From positions 1 through 58,220 of the forward strand of contig JAEYAR010000175.1 of assembly GCA_023404715.1 (NCBI GenBank): a stretch of DNA of 58,220 bases, written 5' to 3'. The notes under the pieces are model-generated. The model did no database searches. It was not told the origin of the DNA and saw only the letters and a list, made by a program, of their open reading frames with translations. Made by a program: the position numbers and the translations under genes. Each line of letters begins with the position of its first letter. The first letter of the stretch is position 1. The stretch is from Bacillota bacterium (GTDB lineage: Bacteria; Bacillota; Clostridia; Christensenellales; Aristaeellaceae). Below are positions 40,708-48,949 of this stretch, one piece after another.

Positions 40708-40738
40708 GAAGGCATCGAAAGAAAAGGGGTGAGGCACG

Positions 40739-41884
40739 ATGCTGCTCATCAAAAACGGCCGCGTTCACGACGCGGTAACGCAGGCGCCCTACGTCGCGGA
40801 CATCCTAATCAAATACGGCAAGATCGAAAAGATCGAGCCAGGCATCGACTGCGCGGAGGCGGAGGTCTTCGACGCCGCCGGGCTGGACGTATATCCCGGC
40901 TTCGTCGAGGCCCACGGGCACAGCGGCCTGGACGGCTACGGCATCGGCTATGAGGGCCAGGACTACAACGAGATGGGCGATATCCTCTCGCCGCAGCTGC
41001 GCGCGATCGACGCCATTCAACCCATGGACTTCGCGCTCAAGGAGGCGCGGGAGGCGGGCGTAACCTGCATGTGCATAGGCCCCGGCAGCGCCAACGTGCT
41101 GGGCGGCACGTTCGCGGCGATCAAGCCCGTCGGCAAGCGCGTGGAGAACATGCTCGTCGCGCCCGAGGTGGCGATGAAGTGCGCGTTCGGCGAAAACCCC
41201 AAGCGCTGTTACCGGGAAAAGGGCAATTCCTGCCGCATGTCCACGGCGGCAAAGCTGCGGGAGATGCTGTTCAAGGCCCGGGAATACGACCGCAAGCTCC
41301 GCGCGGCCGGGTCGGACGAGAGCAAGCTGCCGCCCTTTGACATGAAGCTCAACGCGCTGCTGCCGGTCATCCGCGGCGAAATGCCGCTCAAGGCGCACGC
41401 GCACCAGGCGGACGACCTGTTCACCGCGCTGCGCATCGCGCGGGAGTTCAACGTCAAGATCACGCTGGAGCACTGCACCGAGGGGCACCTCGTCGCGCAG
41501 GAGCTGGCGGCGGAGCACGTGCCCCTGGCGGTCGGCCCCACGCTCGGGCACGCGACGAAGTTTGAACTGCGCAACAAGACCTGGGAGACGCCGGGCATCT
41601 TAGCGCGCGCGGGCTGCCAGGTGTCGATCATTACGGACTCGCCCGTCATCCCGCAAAAGTACCTGCCGCTGTGCGCGGGCTTTGCGGTGCACTCAGGCAT
41701 GGACCCGTTTGAGGCGCTGAAGGCGATCACGATCAACCCGGCGCGCCACATCGGCGTAGCGGACCGGCTGGGCTCGCTGGAGGCGGGCAAGGACGCGGAC
41801 ATCGTGGTGACGGACGGCTCGCCCTTTGAGATCGGCACGGATGTGAAGGCCGTGTTTATCGACGGCAAGCGGGTGACCGAATAA
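40739..41884 (+). CDS. Metal-dependent amidohydrolase
   Basis: 381 residues. N-terminal beta domain (LLIKNGRVHDAVT, GLDVYPGFVEAHGHSGL) with the H-x-H metal pair, later His residues in LKAHAHQADDL and ITLEHCTEGH, and the catalytic Asp in IITDSPVIPQ. The end GSLEAGKDADIVVTDG is the family C-terminal beta domain. This is a member of the imidazolonepropionase-like branch (amidohydrolase superfamily), which hydrolyses C-N bonds of cyclic amides or acylated amino compounds. It is a single-gene unit with its own promoter and terminator, so context gives no substrate. Confidence 0.85.
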   Translation: MLLIKNGRVHDAVTQAPYVADILIKYGKIEKIEPGIDCAEAEVFDAAGLDVYPGFVEAHGHSGLDGYGIGYEGQDYNEMGDILSPQLRAIDAIQPMDFALKEAREAGVTCMCIGPGSANVLGGTFAAIKPVGKRVENMLVAPEVAMKCAFGENPKRCYREKGNSCRMSTAAKLREMLFKAREYDRKLRAAGSDESKLPPFDMKLNALLPVIRGEMPLKAHAHQADDLFTALRIAREFNVKITLEHCTEGHLVAQELAAEHVPLAVGPTLGHATKFELRNKTWETPGILARAGCQVSIITDSPVIPQKYLPLCAGFAVHSGMDPFEALKAITINPARHIGVADRLGSLEAGKDADIVVTDGSPFEIGTDVKAVFIDGKRVTE

Positions 41885-41910
41885 TCATAAGGTAAAGCAT
41901 AGGTTCACCA

Positions 41911-41936
41911 GGACGGGTTTAGCCCGTCCTTTTTTC
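41911..41936 (+). terminator. Intrinsic terminator of the amidohydrolase gene
   Basis: GGACGGG and CCCGTCC arms, short loop, six T. Confidence 0.88.
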
Positions 41937-42006
41937 GTTTTGGCAAACATAAGAGACCTACGCGGCGCGTACAATCCCCGTGAAGAGAGGGAAAGGCGGG
42001 GAGAGC

Positions 42007-42438
42007 ATGACGGATCTGGAGCTGTTTGCGCGCACCATACAGTGCGAGGCGGGCGGGGAGGGCGAGAACGGCATGAAGGGCGTCGCCGGCGTCATTATGA
42101 ACCGGGTGAACATCAAGTACGGGGAATACGGGCGCCTGGTCAACACGATCCGCGATGCGGTGTATCAGACGGGGCAATTCAACTGCGCGCGTACCGTGCT
42201 GGGGGGCCAGACGAACCTGCAGAATATCTACAACATGCGCCCGGAGCAGATCCATTACGACATCGCCAACTGGGCGATCGCCGGCAATCGGTTGGCGGGC
42301 CTGGGGTTTGCGCTGTGGTTTTTCAATCCGTTCTCTACTGTCTGCCGGCCCAATTTCCCGTCAAATGTAGGCGCGTTCACGCTGCGCATCGGCGACCACT
42401 GCTTTTACAGCCCGACCGACGCCTATGCGCAGACCTAA
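42007..42438 (+). CDS. cwlJ: Spore cortex-lytic/cell-wall hydrolase, CwlJ/SleB catalytic family
   Basis: 143 residues from the ATG at 42007 after GGGGAGAG. Catalytic Glu in LFARTIQCEAGGEGENG, then GMKGVAGVIMNRVNIK, and NPFSTVCRPNFPSN near the end, the Hydrolase_2 fold. There is no signal peptide and no peptidoglycan-binding domain, as in CwlJ rather than SleB. CwlJ degrades spore cortex in germination and needs GerQ for its place in the coat; a GerQ-like gene follows 29 bases later, which supports the assignment. A CGTACAAT at 41968-41975 could be a sporulation sigma -10 box, but the -35 is not clear. Confidence 0.82.
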   Translation: MTDLELFARTIQCEAGGEGENGMKGVAGVIMNRVNIKYGEYGRLVNTIRDAVYQTGQFNCARTVLGGQTNLQNIYNMRPEQIHYDIANWAIAGNRLAGLGFALWFFNPFSTVCRPNFPSNVGAFTLRIGDHCFYSPTDAYAQT

Positions 42439-42467
42439 GCAATCCGCAGAAATAAGGAGGGGCAGCT

Positions 42468-42854
42468 ATGCAACAAAACGGAACGAACACGGGAAACACG
42501 CCGCGCACGGACATGTCCAGCGATATGGATTTCACCGTACCGGCGCAGGAAAATTTCGACACTCCCGGTCTGCAGGGATCCATCCAGCAAATCCTGGCGG
42601 ACAATATCGGTAACTTCGTGGTGTGTGAATTTCTGATCGGCACGCAGAGCATGCAAACAAAGAGCGGCGTGCTCTACGCTGTAGGCACGGGATTCGTCGT
42701 GCTCTTTGAGGAGGCATCGCGTACCTACGTCGTGTGCGACATCTTTTCGATTAAGTTCGTCACGTTCTACCTGCCCGGCATGCGCCCGCAGGTGGCACAA
42801 AACAACATGCAGAACGTGCAGCCTGCCTTTGCCGCGCGCCGTGGCAGACGGTAA
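42468..42854 (+). CDS. gerQ: GerQ-like spore coat protein
   Basis: 128 residues, ATG behind AAGGAGG. An Asn/Gln/Thr-rich N-terminus is followed by a domain in the GerQ order: a helix (SIQQILADNIGNFVVCEFLI), the strand block KSGVLYAVGTGFVVLFEEAS, and YVVCDIFSIKFVTFYLPG. GerQ (YwdL) is a coat protein cross-linked by transglutaminase and needed for CwlJ localisation and activity. The pair with the CwlJ-like gene just upstream mirrors the gene order of bacilli. The Lys-rich N-terminus of Bacillus GerQ, used in cross-linking, is not seen here. Confidence 0.7.
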   Translation: MQQNGTNTGNTPRTDMSSDMDFTVPAQENFDTPGLQGSIQQILADNIGNFVVCEFLIGTQSMQTKSGVLYAVGTGFVVLFEEASRTYVVCDIFSIKFVTFYLPGMRPQVAQNNMQNVQPAFAARRGRR

Positions 42855-42879
42855 AGCCCGCAAGCCAACGACGCATCGC

Positions 42880-42907
42880 GCCCCGCAGTATCCGCTGCGG
42901 GGCCTTT
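42880..42907 (+). terminator. Intrinsic terminator after gerQ
   Basis: GCCCCGCAG and CTGCGGGGC arms around six bases, followed by CTTTG. Confidence 0.75.
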
Positions 42908-42942
42908 GCCTGTGCGAAAAGCGGACGGACAGCAAAAAGGAA

Positions 42943-42971
42943 TTGACAAGGGCAGGACATTTCGGTACCCT
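42943..42971 (+). promoter_or_regulatory. Promoter of the LacI-like/ARH operon
   Basis: TTGACA, 17 bases, TACCCT (42966-42971). The transcript would start after any possible place for an N-terminal HTH of the next gene. Confidence 0.65.
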
Positions 42972-43025
42972 TATTTCGTATGAGGAAAAACGCGCGGGAT
43001 GTGCGCGGAGGAAGGCTGAAGAATC

Positions 43026-43949
43026 ATGGCGGAGGGCAAAGCGCAGGCGGATATGCGCCTGCACCCATCGGGCGCGCCTCTTAAAAACCCTGACGAAAAG
43101 ACAGGAAAGCGGACTTTCCTTCTGATTGTGCCCGACATCGTCAACCCCTTTTATACGTGCATGGCGCGGGAAGCGCGGCGCATCGCAGCCAACCGCGGCG
43201 ACGACGTGTTGATCTATGAACCGCAGAACGGAGAATGCGGGACGGTCGCGGTGGCAAAAGCGGCCAGGCTCCGCGCCGACGGCATTCTTTTCGGCTCGGG
43301 CGACGTGAACCCGGCCGAGCTTGCGGCCCTACAGGCGGGCGGCCTCCCGGCGGTCTGCCTCAATGCGTATGGACGCTGCCCGCTGGACGCGGTGTGCGTG
43401 CAGGGCTGCACCGGCACCTATCAGACCGTGCGACACCTGACCGCCCTGGGGCATACGCGCATCGCCTTCGCGGGCGGCGCGCGGGGGACGCAGGCCGAGC
43501 AGAGCCGCATCGGCGGGTACCGGCTCGCGCTGCAGGAGGCGGGCATCGCCGTGCACGCGCGGGACGTCCTCGAGACGGGCTTTACCTGGGAGGACGGATA
43601 CCAGGCGGGAAGGTACTTCGCCATGATGCGCCCGATGCCCACGGCCATCTGCTGCGCAAACGACCAGACGGCGCTGGGGGTTTTGTCTGCGCTGCAGGAG
43701 GCGGGTATCGCCGTGCCGGAGGAGATCTCGGTCACGGGCATGGACGATATCCTCTACGCGCGGACCTCCAGCCCGTCCCTGACGACGGCGACGAACGACC
43801 CCGCAGCCTTTGCCGGCAAGGGCATGCGCCTGTTGCTTGAGCGCATCGAGGGCCGGTACACGGGCCCGCCGCGGACCTGGGCGGTATCGCACGAGCTGGT
43901 CGTCCGCAGATCCTCCCGTCCGCCGCGCATGAACGCTTGCATCCGCTAA
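43026..43949 (+). CDS. LacI/PBP1-like sugar-sensing protein without DNA-binding domain
   Basis: 307 residues, ATG behind GGAGGAAGG. From residue 29 the sequence is a full LacI-type ligand domain: TFLLIVPDIVNPFYTCMARE, GILFGSGDVNPAE, HTRIAFAGGARGTQAEQSR, TAICCANDQTALGVLSAL, ISVTGMDDILYARTSSPSLT. The first 28 residues (MAEGKAQADMRLHPSG) contain no helix-turn-helix, and neither frame upstream supplies one before the promoter at 42943-42971. There is no signal peptide either, so it is not a transporter binding protein. It may act as a cytoplasmic sensor, bind another regulator, or be a relic. It lies 26 bases before the ADP-ribosylglycohydrolase-family gene. Confidence 0.75.
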   Translation: MAEGKAQADMRLHPSGAPLKNPDEKTGKRTFLLIVPDIVNPFYTCMAREARRIAANRGDDVLIYEPQNGECGTVAVAKAARLRADGILFGSGDVNPAELAALQAGGLPAVCLNAYGRCPLDAVCVQGCTGTYQTVRHLTALGHTRIAFAGGARGTQAEQSRIGGYRLALQEAGIAVHARDVLETGFTWEDGYQAGRYFAMMRPMPTAICCANDQTALGVLSALQEAGIAVPEEISVTGMDDILYARTSSPSLTTATNDPAAFAGKGMRLLLERIEGRYTGPPRTWAVSHELVVRRSSRPPRMNACIR

Positions 43950-43975
43950 GAGATGAATAAGAGGAGGACAACCCT

Positions 43976-46096
43976 ATGATTCCAACGGACTATATCGAAC
44001 GCTGCTACGCCGGCTGGCTGGGGAAGATCGCGGGCGTTCGTCTGGGCGCGCCCATCGAGGGCTGGACGTACGAAAAGATCCGCCGCGTGCTGGGCGACGA
44101 AGTGGATGGATACATCGCGGGGTACGACGACTTCGCCGCGGACGACGACACGAACGGCCCGATGTTCTTTCTGAGAGCACTGGAGGACTACGCCTGCTCG
44201 GAGGAGCTGACCGCGGAGCAGATCGGCAAGACCTGGCTGAATTACACGCCCTACGAGCACGGCTTTTACTGGTGGGGCGGCTATGGCCGATCCACCGAGC
44301 ACACGGCCTATCTGAATTTACGCGCGGGCATCCCGGCGCCGCAGTCCGGCTCGATCCGCCAAAACGGGCGCGCCGTGGCCGAGCAGATCGGCGGCCAGAT
44401 CTTTATCGACGCGTGGGGCTTCGTCAACCCCTGCGATCCCGAGCGCGCCGCGCGCTTTGCCCGCAAGGCGGCGAGCGTATCGCACGACGGCGAGGGCGTC
44501 TACGGCGGCATGTTCGTCGCGGCCTGCATCGCCGCTTCGTTCGCAGAGCGAGACATACGGCGCGTGATCGAGGCGGGCCTTGGCGTCATCCCGGCGGACT
44601 GCGCCTACGCGCGCATGGCGCGGGACGTCATCGCCTTTTACGAGGCGCAGCCCGGGGATTGGCGCGCGTGCTTCGACTTCGTGCATCAAAACTACGGCTA
44701 TGACAGGTACCCCGGCGCCTGCCACATCCTCCCCAACTCGGCGGTGATGGTGCTCTCCATGCTCTACGGCGCGGGCGATTTTACCCGGACCATTACCATC
44801 TGCAACCTGTGCGGATGGGATACCGACTGCACCACCGGCAACGTCGGGGCGATCATGGGCGTGCTGTGCGGGCTCTCGGGGATCGATTACGACAAGTGGC
44901 TTCGGCCCATCCACGACTTTCTGGCCTGCTCGAGCGTCGTCGGATGCCTGAATATCATGGACGTGCCCGGCAGCGTGTTTTACATGGCGCGCATCGCCTA
45001 CAGGCTGGCGGGCGAGCCCTATCCCGCGCGCTGGGCGGACATCCTAGAGGGAAGGGCCGCGCGCTTTCACTTCGAGTTGCCCGGCTCCACGCACAGCTTC
45101 CGCGTAGCGGGCACGGACCTTTACCGGCTGGAAAACAGCCTCGAGCCCTCGGGCAACCGCTGCCTCAAGGTGTGGGCGGGCTCGCTGGACGGGGAGCATG
45201 AGACGGTCGAGGTCTATCACAGGACGTATTACCGCCCGGCTAATTTTACCGACAGCCGCTACGACCCGGCCTTTTCGCCCATCCTTTACCCGGGACAGAA
45301 AGTCAGCGCGCGCGTTCGGCTGTCGGGTGCGGCTGAAGGGGCGTTCACGGCCTGCGCGTACGCCCTGGATGGCAACACGGGGGAGCGCATCTGTGGCCCG
45401 CGCTTGACGCTGCAAAAGGGCTGCTGGCAAGCGCTGCGCGTACAGATCCCTGCGATCGACGGGGGCTTAATCGAGCGGGCGGGCGTGCTCTTTGAGCGCG
45501 TGCACGGCGGGGATCTGGTCGCCTATGTGGACGACGTGGATTTTGACGGCGGGCCGGACTACCTGCTCGATTTTGCGCGAGAGCGCGAGGAGGTCTGGAA
45601 CCCGATGCATCGGGAGATCAGCCAGATGACGCGCCTGAAGGGCATCTGGTACCTGGAAGGGGGCGAGCTGCACGGCTCCGGCGCGGACGACGCGGAGGCC
45701 TATACGGGCGACGTGGCGTGGACGGATTACGAGGTGACGGCGGCGCTCAGACCCATCGTGGGCGGCGCGCACCAGTTTATGGCGCGCGTACAAGGCGCCT
45801 GCCGCAGCTATGCGGTGCGCCTGTGCGACGGGGACCGGCTTTGCCTGATGAAGAACGAGGACGGCGTCTACCGCACCCTGCGCGGGGCCGCATACGCCTG
45901 GGAGCCGGAAAAGACGGTACGCCTGACGCTGCGCGTACATAGAGACGAGCTGAGCGTGCTGGATCCGGACGGCGCGGAGATTCTGCGTTATGTGGATAAA
46001 GAAAACCCCTATCTGCGCGGCGCGGTCGGCGTCGGGCTGCGCCAGGGGCACTGCGCGTTTGAAAGCCTGCGGGTGCGTCCGCTTTTAAAGAGGTAA
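43976..46096 (+). CDS. ADP-ribosylglycohydrolase-family protein with C-terminal beta-sandwich
   Basis: 706 residues, ATG behind GAGGAGG. The N-terminal half (about 1-345) has the ARH plan: RCYAGWLGKIAGVRLGAP, the first metal site ADDDTNG (Asp56-58), the repeat HDGEGVYGGMFVAACIAAS and the second metal site GWDTDCTTGNVGA (about 281). These bind two Mg2+ and hydrolyse N-glycosidic or O-glycosidic bonds of ADP-ribose-like or other ribosides. The C-terminal part (about 370-700) looks like two jelly-roll domains as in carbohydrate enzymes. No signal peptide. With a LacI-like sensor in the same operon, a nucleoside or sugar substrate is more likely than protein de-ADP-ribosylation, but that is inference. 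Confidence 0.82.
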   Translation: MIPTDYIERCYAGWLGKIAGVRLGAPIEGWTYEKIRRVLGDEVDGYIAGYDDFAADDDTNGPMFFLRALEDYACSEELTAEQIGKTWLNYTPYEHGFYWWGGYGRSTEHTAYLNLRAGIPAPQSGSIRQNGRAVAEQIGGQIFIDAWGFVNPCDPERAARFARKAASVSHDGEGVYGGMFVAACIAASFAERDIRRVIEAGLGVIPADCAYARMARDVIAFYEAQPGDWRACFDFVHQNYGYDRYPGACHILPNSAVMVLSMLYGAGDFTRTITICNLCGWDTDCTTGNVGAIMGVLCGLSGIDYDKWLRPIHDFLACSSVVGCLNIMDVPGSVFYMARIAYRLAGEPYPARWADILEGRAARFHFELPGSTHSFRVAGTDLYRLENSLEPSGNRCLKVWAGSLDGEHETVEVYHRTYYRPANFTDSRYDPAFSPILYPGQKVSARVRLSGAAEGAFTACAYALDGNTGERICGPRLTLQKGCWQALRVQIPAIDGGLIERAGVLFERVHGGDLVAYVDDVDFDGGPDYLLDFAREREEVWNPMHREISQMTRLKGIWYLEGGELHGSGADDAEAYTGDVAWTDYEVTAALRPIVGGAHQFMARVQGACRSYAVRLCDGDRLCLMKNEDGVYRTLRGAAYAWEPEKTVRLTLRVHRDELSVLDPDGAEILRYVDKENPYLRGAVGVGLRQGHCAFESLRVRPLLKR

Positions 46097-46113
46097 ACGC
46101 GAAAATCGATCGT

Positions 46114-46151
46114 GAAACCGGTGTGCTCTGAGGTGAGAGGCGCCGGTTTTG
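46114..46151 (+). terminator. Probable intrinsic terminator after the ARH gene
   Basis: AAACCGG pairs with CCGGTTT across a long, partly paired loop, followed by TGCTTTT. Confidence 0.55.
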
Positions 46152-46226
46152 CTTTTGCAAAAAATGCGGTTGCATATTGTAGATCATGGAAAACTGAATT
46201 AAAAAAAGAAAAAATATATTCGACTG

Positions 46227-46256
46227 TTGACAAAAAGCGTTTTGGTGGAGTATAAT
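46227..46256 (+). promoter_or_regulatory. Promoter of the SorC/DhaLK/transporter operon
   Basis: TTGACA, 18 bases, TATAAT (46251-46256). Confidence 0.85.
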
Positions 46257-46257
46257 A

Positions 46258-46281
46258 ATAACGCAATGAGTTATTTATAAC
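46258..46281 (+). promoter_or_regulatory. Candidate SorC operator
   Basis: Three half-sites ATAAC (46258), GTTAT (46270) and ATAAC (46277) form two inverted pairs just after the -10 box; ATAAC-GCAA also recurs as ATAACAACGCAA. Suited to binding by an oligomeric SorC-type regulator and self-control. Confidence 0.55.
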
Positions 46282-46300
46282 AACGCAAGGGGAGAGGCCC

Positions 46301-47233
46301 ATGGAAAAGGATTTTCGACTGTATTTGGTGGCGAAGATGCATTATGTGGAGCACATGCGTCAAAACGACATCGCGAAGGCGATGGGGATTTCCAACATGA
46401 TGGTTTCACGCTTGCTGAAGCGCGCCGAAGAGGAGGACGTGGTCACCTTTCATGTCCGTGCTCCCAACAAAATCAACTGGGAAATGGGAAAAAAGGTAAA
46501 GGACCGCTACCCGAGCCTGAAGGAAGCCCTGGTCGTGGCCCCCGATGCGGAGGAAAACCCGCGGGTGATGGTGGGGCGCGCAGCCGCTGAATACGTCCAG
46601 GGGCTTGCGGGCGCGGGCAGCAATATGGGGATATCCTGGGGGCGGACGATCCTGGAGTTTATCAACGCGCTAAAGGGGTCCGAGCTACCGGACATCAAGG
46701 TGCTGCAGATGTCCGGCGGATTCCTGTGCGAAGACAGCTACGAGATGATGCCGTCCAACATGGTCAAGCTGGCCAGCGAAAGGCTCCACGCCATTCCCCT
46801 TTTTCTGAACGCCCCCATGTTCGTGGCCACTGCGCAGATCCGGGAATCGCTCATGGCAGATCCGCTTTTGCAATATCTGGACGCGCAATTTGACAAGATG
46901 CAGATCTCCGTCTACGGTATCTCCAACATCGATCAGGCTACCACTATGAAGGCGGTAGGCATCCTCAGCGAGGCGGATATTGAAGAATTGAAAAAAAAGG
47001 GTGCGGTGGGGGATGTGATGGGCTACTTTCTCGACCACCGGGGCGACGTGGTGGAGTGGTCAAAGACCCCCTGCTATATGGGCGCTTCTCTTGATACCGT
47101 CGCCAAGGCGCCCTATGCCGTCTGCCTGGCCACCGGGGCGGACAAGGCGCAGATTTTAAAGCTGGCGGTGACGCGCCGCTACTGCAATACCCTGGTGATC
47201 TCTTACGATCTGGCATGTGAACTGCTCAGGTAG
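46301..47233 (+). CDS. SorC/DeoR-type sugar-binding transcriptional regulator
   Basis: 310 residues. N-terminal helix-turn-helix (RQNDIAKAMGISNMMVSRLL) and a C-terminal sugar-phosphate-binding domain (NMGISWGRTILEFINAL, VLQMSGGFLCEDS, KAPYAVCLATGADKAQILKL), the SorC plan. These tetrameric regulators respond to a phosphorylated sugar, often the product of the operon's kinase; here a DhaK-type kinase follows. It is the first gene of the operon, with inverted repeats at its own promoter. The downstream gene starts 31 bases after its stop. Confidence 0.88.
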   Translation: MEKDFRLYLVAKMHYVEHMRQNDIAKAMGISNMMVSRLLKRAEEEDVVTFHVRAPNKINWEMGKKVKDRYPSLKEALVVAPDAEENPRVMVGRAAAEYVQGLAGAGSNMGISWGRTILEFINALKGSELPDIKVLQMSGGFLCEDSYEMMPSNMVKLASERLHAIPLFLNAPMFVATAQIRESLMADPLLQYLDAQFDKMQISVYGISNIDQATTMKAVGILSEADIEELKKKGAVGDVMGYFLDHRGDVVEWSKTPCYMGASLDTVAKAPYAVCLATGADKAQILKLAVTRRYCNTLVISYDLACELLR

Positions 47234-47264
47234 CGAACCAACGCGAAAAGGAGAACGAGCCTAT

Positions 47265-47891
47265 ATGGACAGCTGCGCATGGATGGAAGCGACAAAGGAA
47301 GCGGCCAAGGCGATGCCACGGTATGTTCAGGAGCTTTGCCTACTGGATACGCAGATCGGCGATGGCGACCACGGGGTCACCATCGCGCGGGGCTATCAGA
47401 GCATCGAATCCGGCGTCGCGCTTGAACCTGATATGACCTTGGAGGCATTTTGCATGGCCTTTGGCAATGTGATCGCGGCGAATATGGGCGGGGCGATCGG
47501 CCCCGTCTACGGCGTCATGTGGAAAGCCATGGGCCGGTCGTTGGCGGGGAAGACGGAGCTGAATACCCCGGAGCTGGCGGAGGCCATGAGCGCTGCGATG
47601 CACAAGATCGGGAGCATGTGCCATGTGGAGCGCGGGGAGAAGACGATGTTCGACGCCCTTGCTCCGGCGGTGGAGGCACTGGCGGCGCACCGGAGCGATC
47701 CGCTTGCGCAGGCACTGGCCGCGGCGGTGGCCGGGGCTGAACAGGGATGCGAAGCCACACGCGAGATGGTAGCCCAAAAAGGGCGGGCGCGTTTCCTGGG
47801 TGAAAAGACGCGAGGGCATATCGACGCGGGCGCTTTCTCGTTCATGAGATGGATGCAGGTCTGGGAAGGCGCGATCAGGGAAAGGGTGTAA
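47265..47891 (+). CDS. dhaL: DhaL-like ADP-binding subunit of a dihydroxyacetone-type kinase
   Basis: 208 residues from the ATG at 47265 behind AAAGGAG. Motifs: the metal-binding triad LDTQIGDGDHGVTIARG, the Gly/Ala loop NMGGAIGPVYGVMW, MFDALAPAVEAL and the final loop LGEKTRGHIDAGAFSF, where D-P-G-A is changed to D-A-G-A. DhaL supplies the nucleotide for phosphoryl transfer to substrate bound on DhaK. No DhaM gene is present in the window, so ATP may be used directly as in ATP-dependent forms, rather than phosphoenolpyruvate. Gene order L-K, the reverse of the usual K-L, and context with an aldolase suggest a ketose other than dihydroxyacetone. Confidence 0.85.
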   Translation: MDSCAWMEATKEAAKAMPRYVQELCLLDTQIGDGDHGVTIARGYQSIESGVALEPDMTLEAFCMAFGNVIAANMGGAIGPVYGVMWKAMGRSLAGKTELNTPELAEAMSAAMHKIGSMCHVERGEKTMFDALAPAVEALAAHRSDPLAQALAAAVAGAEQGCEATREMVAQKGRARFLGEKTRGHIDAGAFSFMRWMQVWEGAIRERV

Positions 47892-47897
47892 GACGCT

Positions 47898-48896
47898 ATG
47901 AAGATGAAGAAGATCATGAATGCTCCCGAAAGCCTGGTGATAGATACCATTCGGGGGTATACGGCGGCCCATGCCGATATCATCCGCCAGGTTCCCGGAA
48001 CCCATATGGTGGAACGCGCCGCGCCCAAGGAAAAGGGCAAGGTCCGGTTCCTGATGGCAAACGGCGCAGGCCACGAGCCTGCCGTCATGTGTTGGGTCGG
48101 CAAGGGGATGTTCGACATGAACATCCCGGGGGAAATCTTTACCTGCGCCTCCTCCGCCTATATTTTCGAGGGCATTCGGCGCTTGGGACAGGACGGGCCG
48201 GTACTGGTCGCCATTCAAAACCACGCAGGCGACGTGCTGAACGCACAAATGGCCATCGATGACGCCCTGGAGGAGGGGATCGACGTGCATTCCGTGCTGT
48301 TTTACGACGATATCGCCTCCGCGCCCAAGTCTCAGATCGCCGAGCGCAGGGGGATCGGCGGTATGTTGTTCTATGCAAAGACCGTCGGCGCCATGGCGGA
48401 GCGGGGCGACGGGATAGAGGCCCTGACCGCGATGTTTGAACAGGTGCGGGACCGAACGCGGACATACGCCTTCGCCGTCACGAATTGCACGCACCCCGTC
48501 TCCGGACTCGATATGTTTTCGGAGCTGCCCGAGGATATGATCGAGCTGGGCATGGGCGTACACGGCGAGGGCGGCGGCGGCCGCATCAAGCTGCCTACCG
48601 CCAGGGAGCTGGCCGCCATCGTCGCGGACAAGCTCATCGAGGACGGCGAATATCGGCCCGGCGACAGCTTGCTCGCCATGGTAAACGGCTCCGGCGGTAT
48701 GACCATGATGGAAATGAGCATTTTTTACGGCGCGTTGCAGGACTATCTTTCGTCAAAGGGCATGCACGTCGTAGGCTGCAAGGTAGGCAACTACCTGACC
48801 ACCCAGGAGCTATCGGGCGCGTCGGTCTCCCTGTGCGCGGTTACGGAGGAAATGCTCTCCTTGTGGCGCGCCCCCTGCGAGGTCAGCTCCTTTTGA
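47898..48896 (+). CDS. dhaK: DhaK-like substrate-binding subunit of a dihydroxyacetone-type kinase
   Basis: 332 residues, starting six bases after dhaL. The substrate loop reads MANGAGHEPAVMCWVGKGMF (usual G-GGSGHEP-A changed to ANGAGHEP), and the His that bonds covalently to the keto group is in ELGMGVHGEGGGGRI. DhaK kinases act on short keto sugars; related ones phosphorylate erythrulose or apulose. The altered Gly loop fits a substrate different from dihydroxyacetone. It works with DhaL and probably feeds the aldolase at 52066. Confidence 0.87.
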   Translation: MKMKKIMNAPESLVIDTIRGYTAAHADIIRQVPGTHMVERAAPKEKGKVRFLMANGAGHEPAVMCWVGKGMFDMNIPGEIFTCASSAYIFEGIRRLGQDGPVLVAIQNHAGDVLNAQMAIDDALEEGIDVHSVLFYDDIASAPKSQIAERRGIGGMLFYAKTVGAMAERGDGIEALTAMFEQVRDRTRTYAFAVTNCTHPVSGLDMFSELPEDMIELGMGVHGEGGGGRIKLPTARELAAIVADKLIEDGEYRPGDSLLAMVNGSGGMTMMEMSIFYGALQDYLSSKGMHVVGCKVGNYLTTQELSGASVSLCAVTEEMLSLWRAPCEVSSF

Positions 48897-48908
48897 GGAC
48901 CGGTCAAG

Positions 48909-48927
48909 TTACCTGCAAGGCAGGTAA
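48909..48927 (+). repeat. Small stem-loop before the binding-protein gene
   Basis: TTACCTGC and GCAGGTAA, perfect arms around AAG, followed by an A-rich stretch, 30 bases before the start. Possibly an RNA processing or stabilising stem. Confidence 0.5.
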
Positions 48928-48949
48928 AAAATAAAAGGAGGAAGTATCC

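Noticed and set aside
47340..48563. 407-codon minus-strand ORF
   Set aside because: Antisense to dhaL and dhaK across two genes; an effect of composition.
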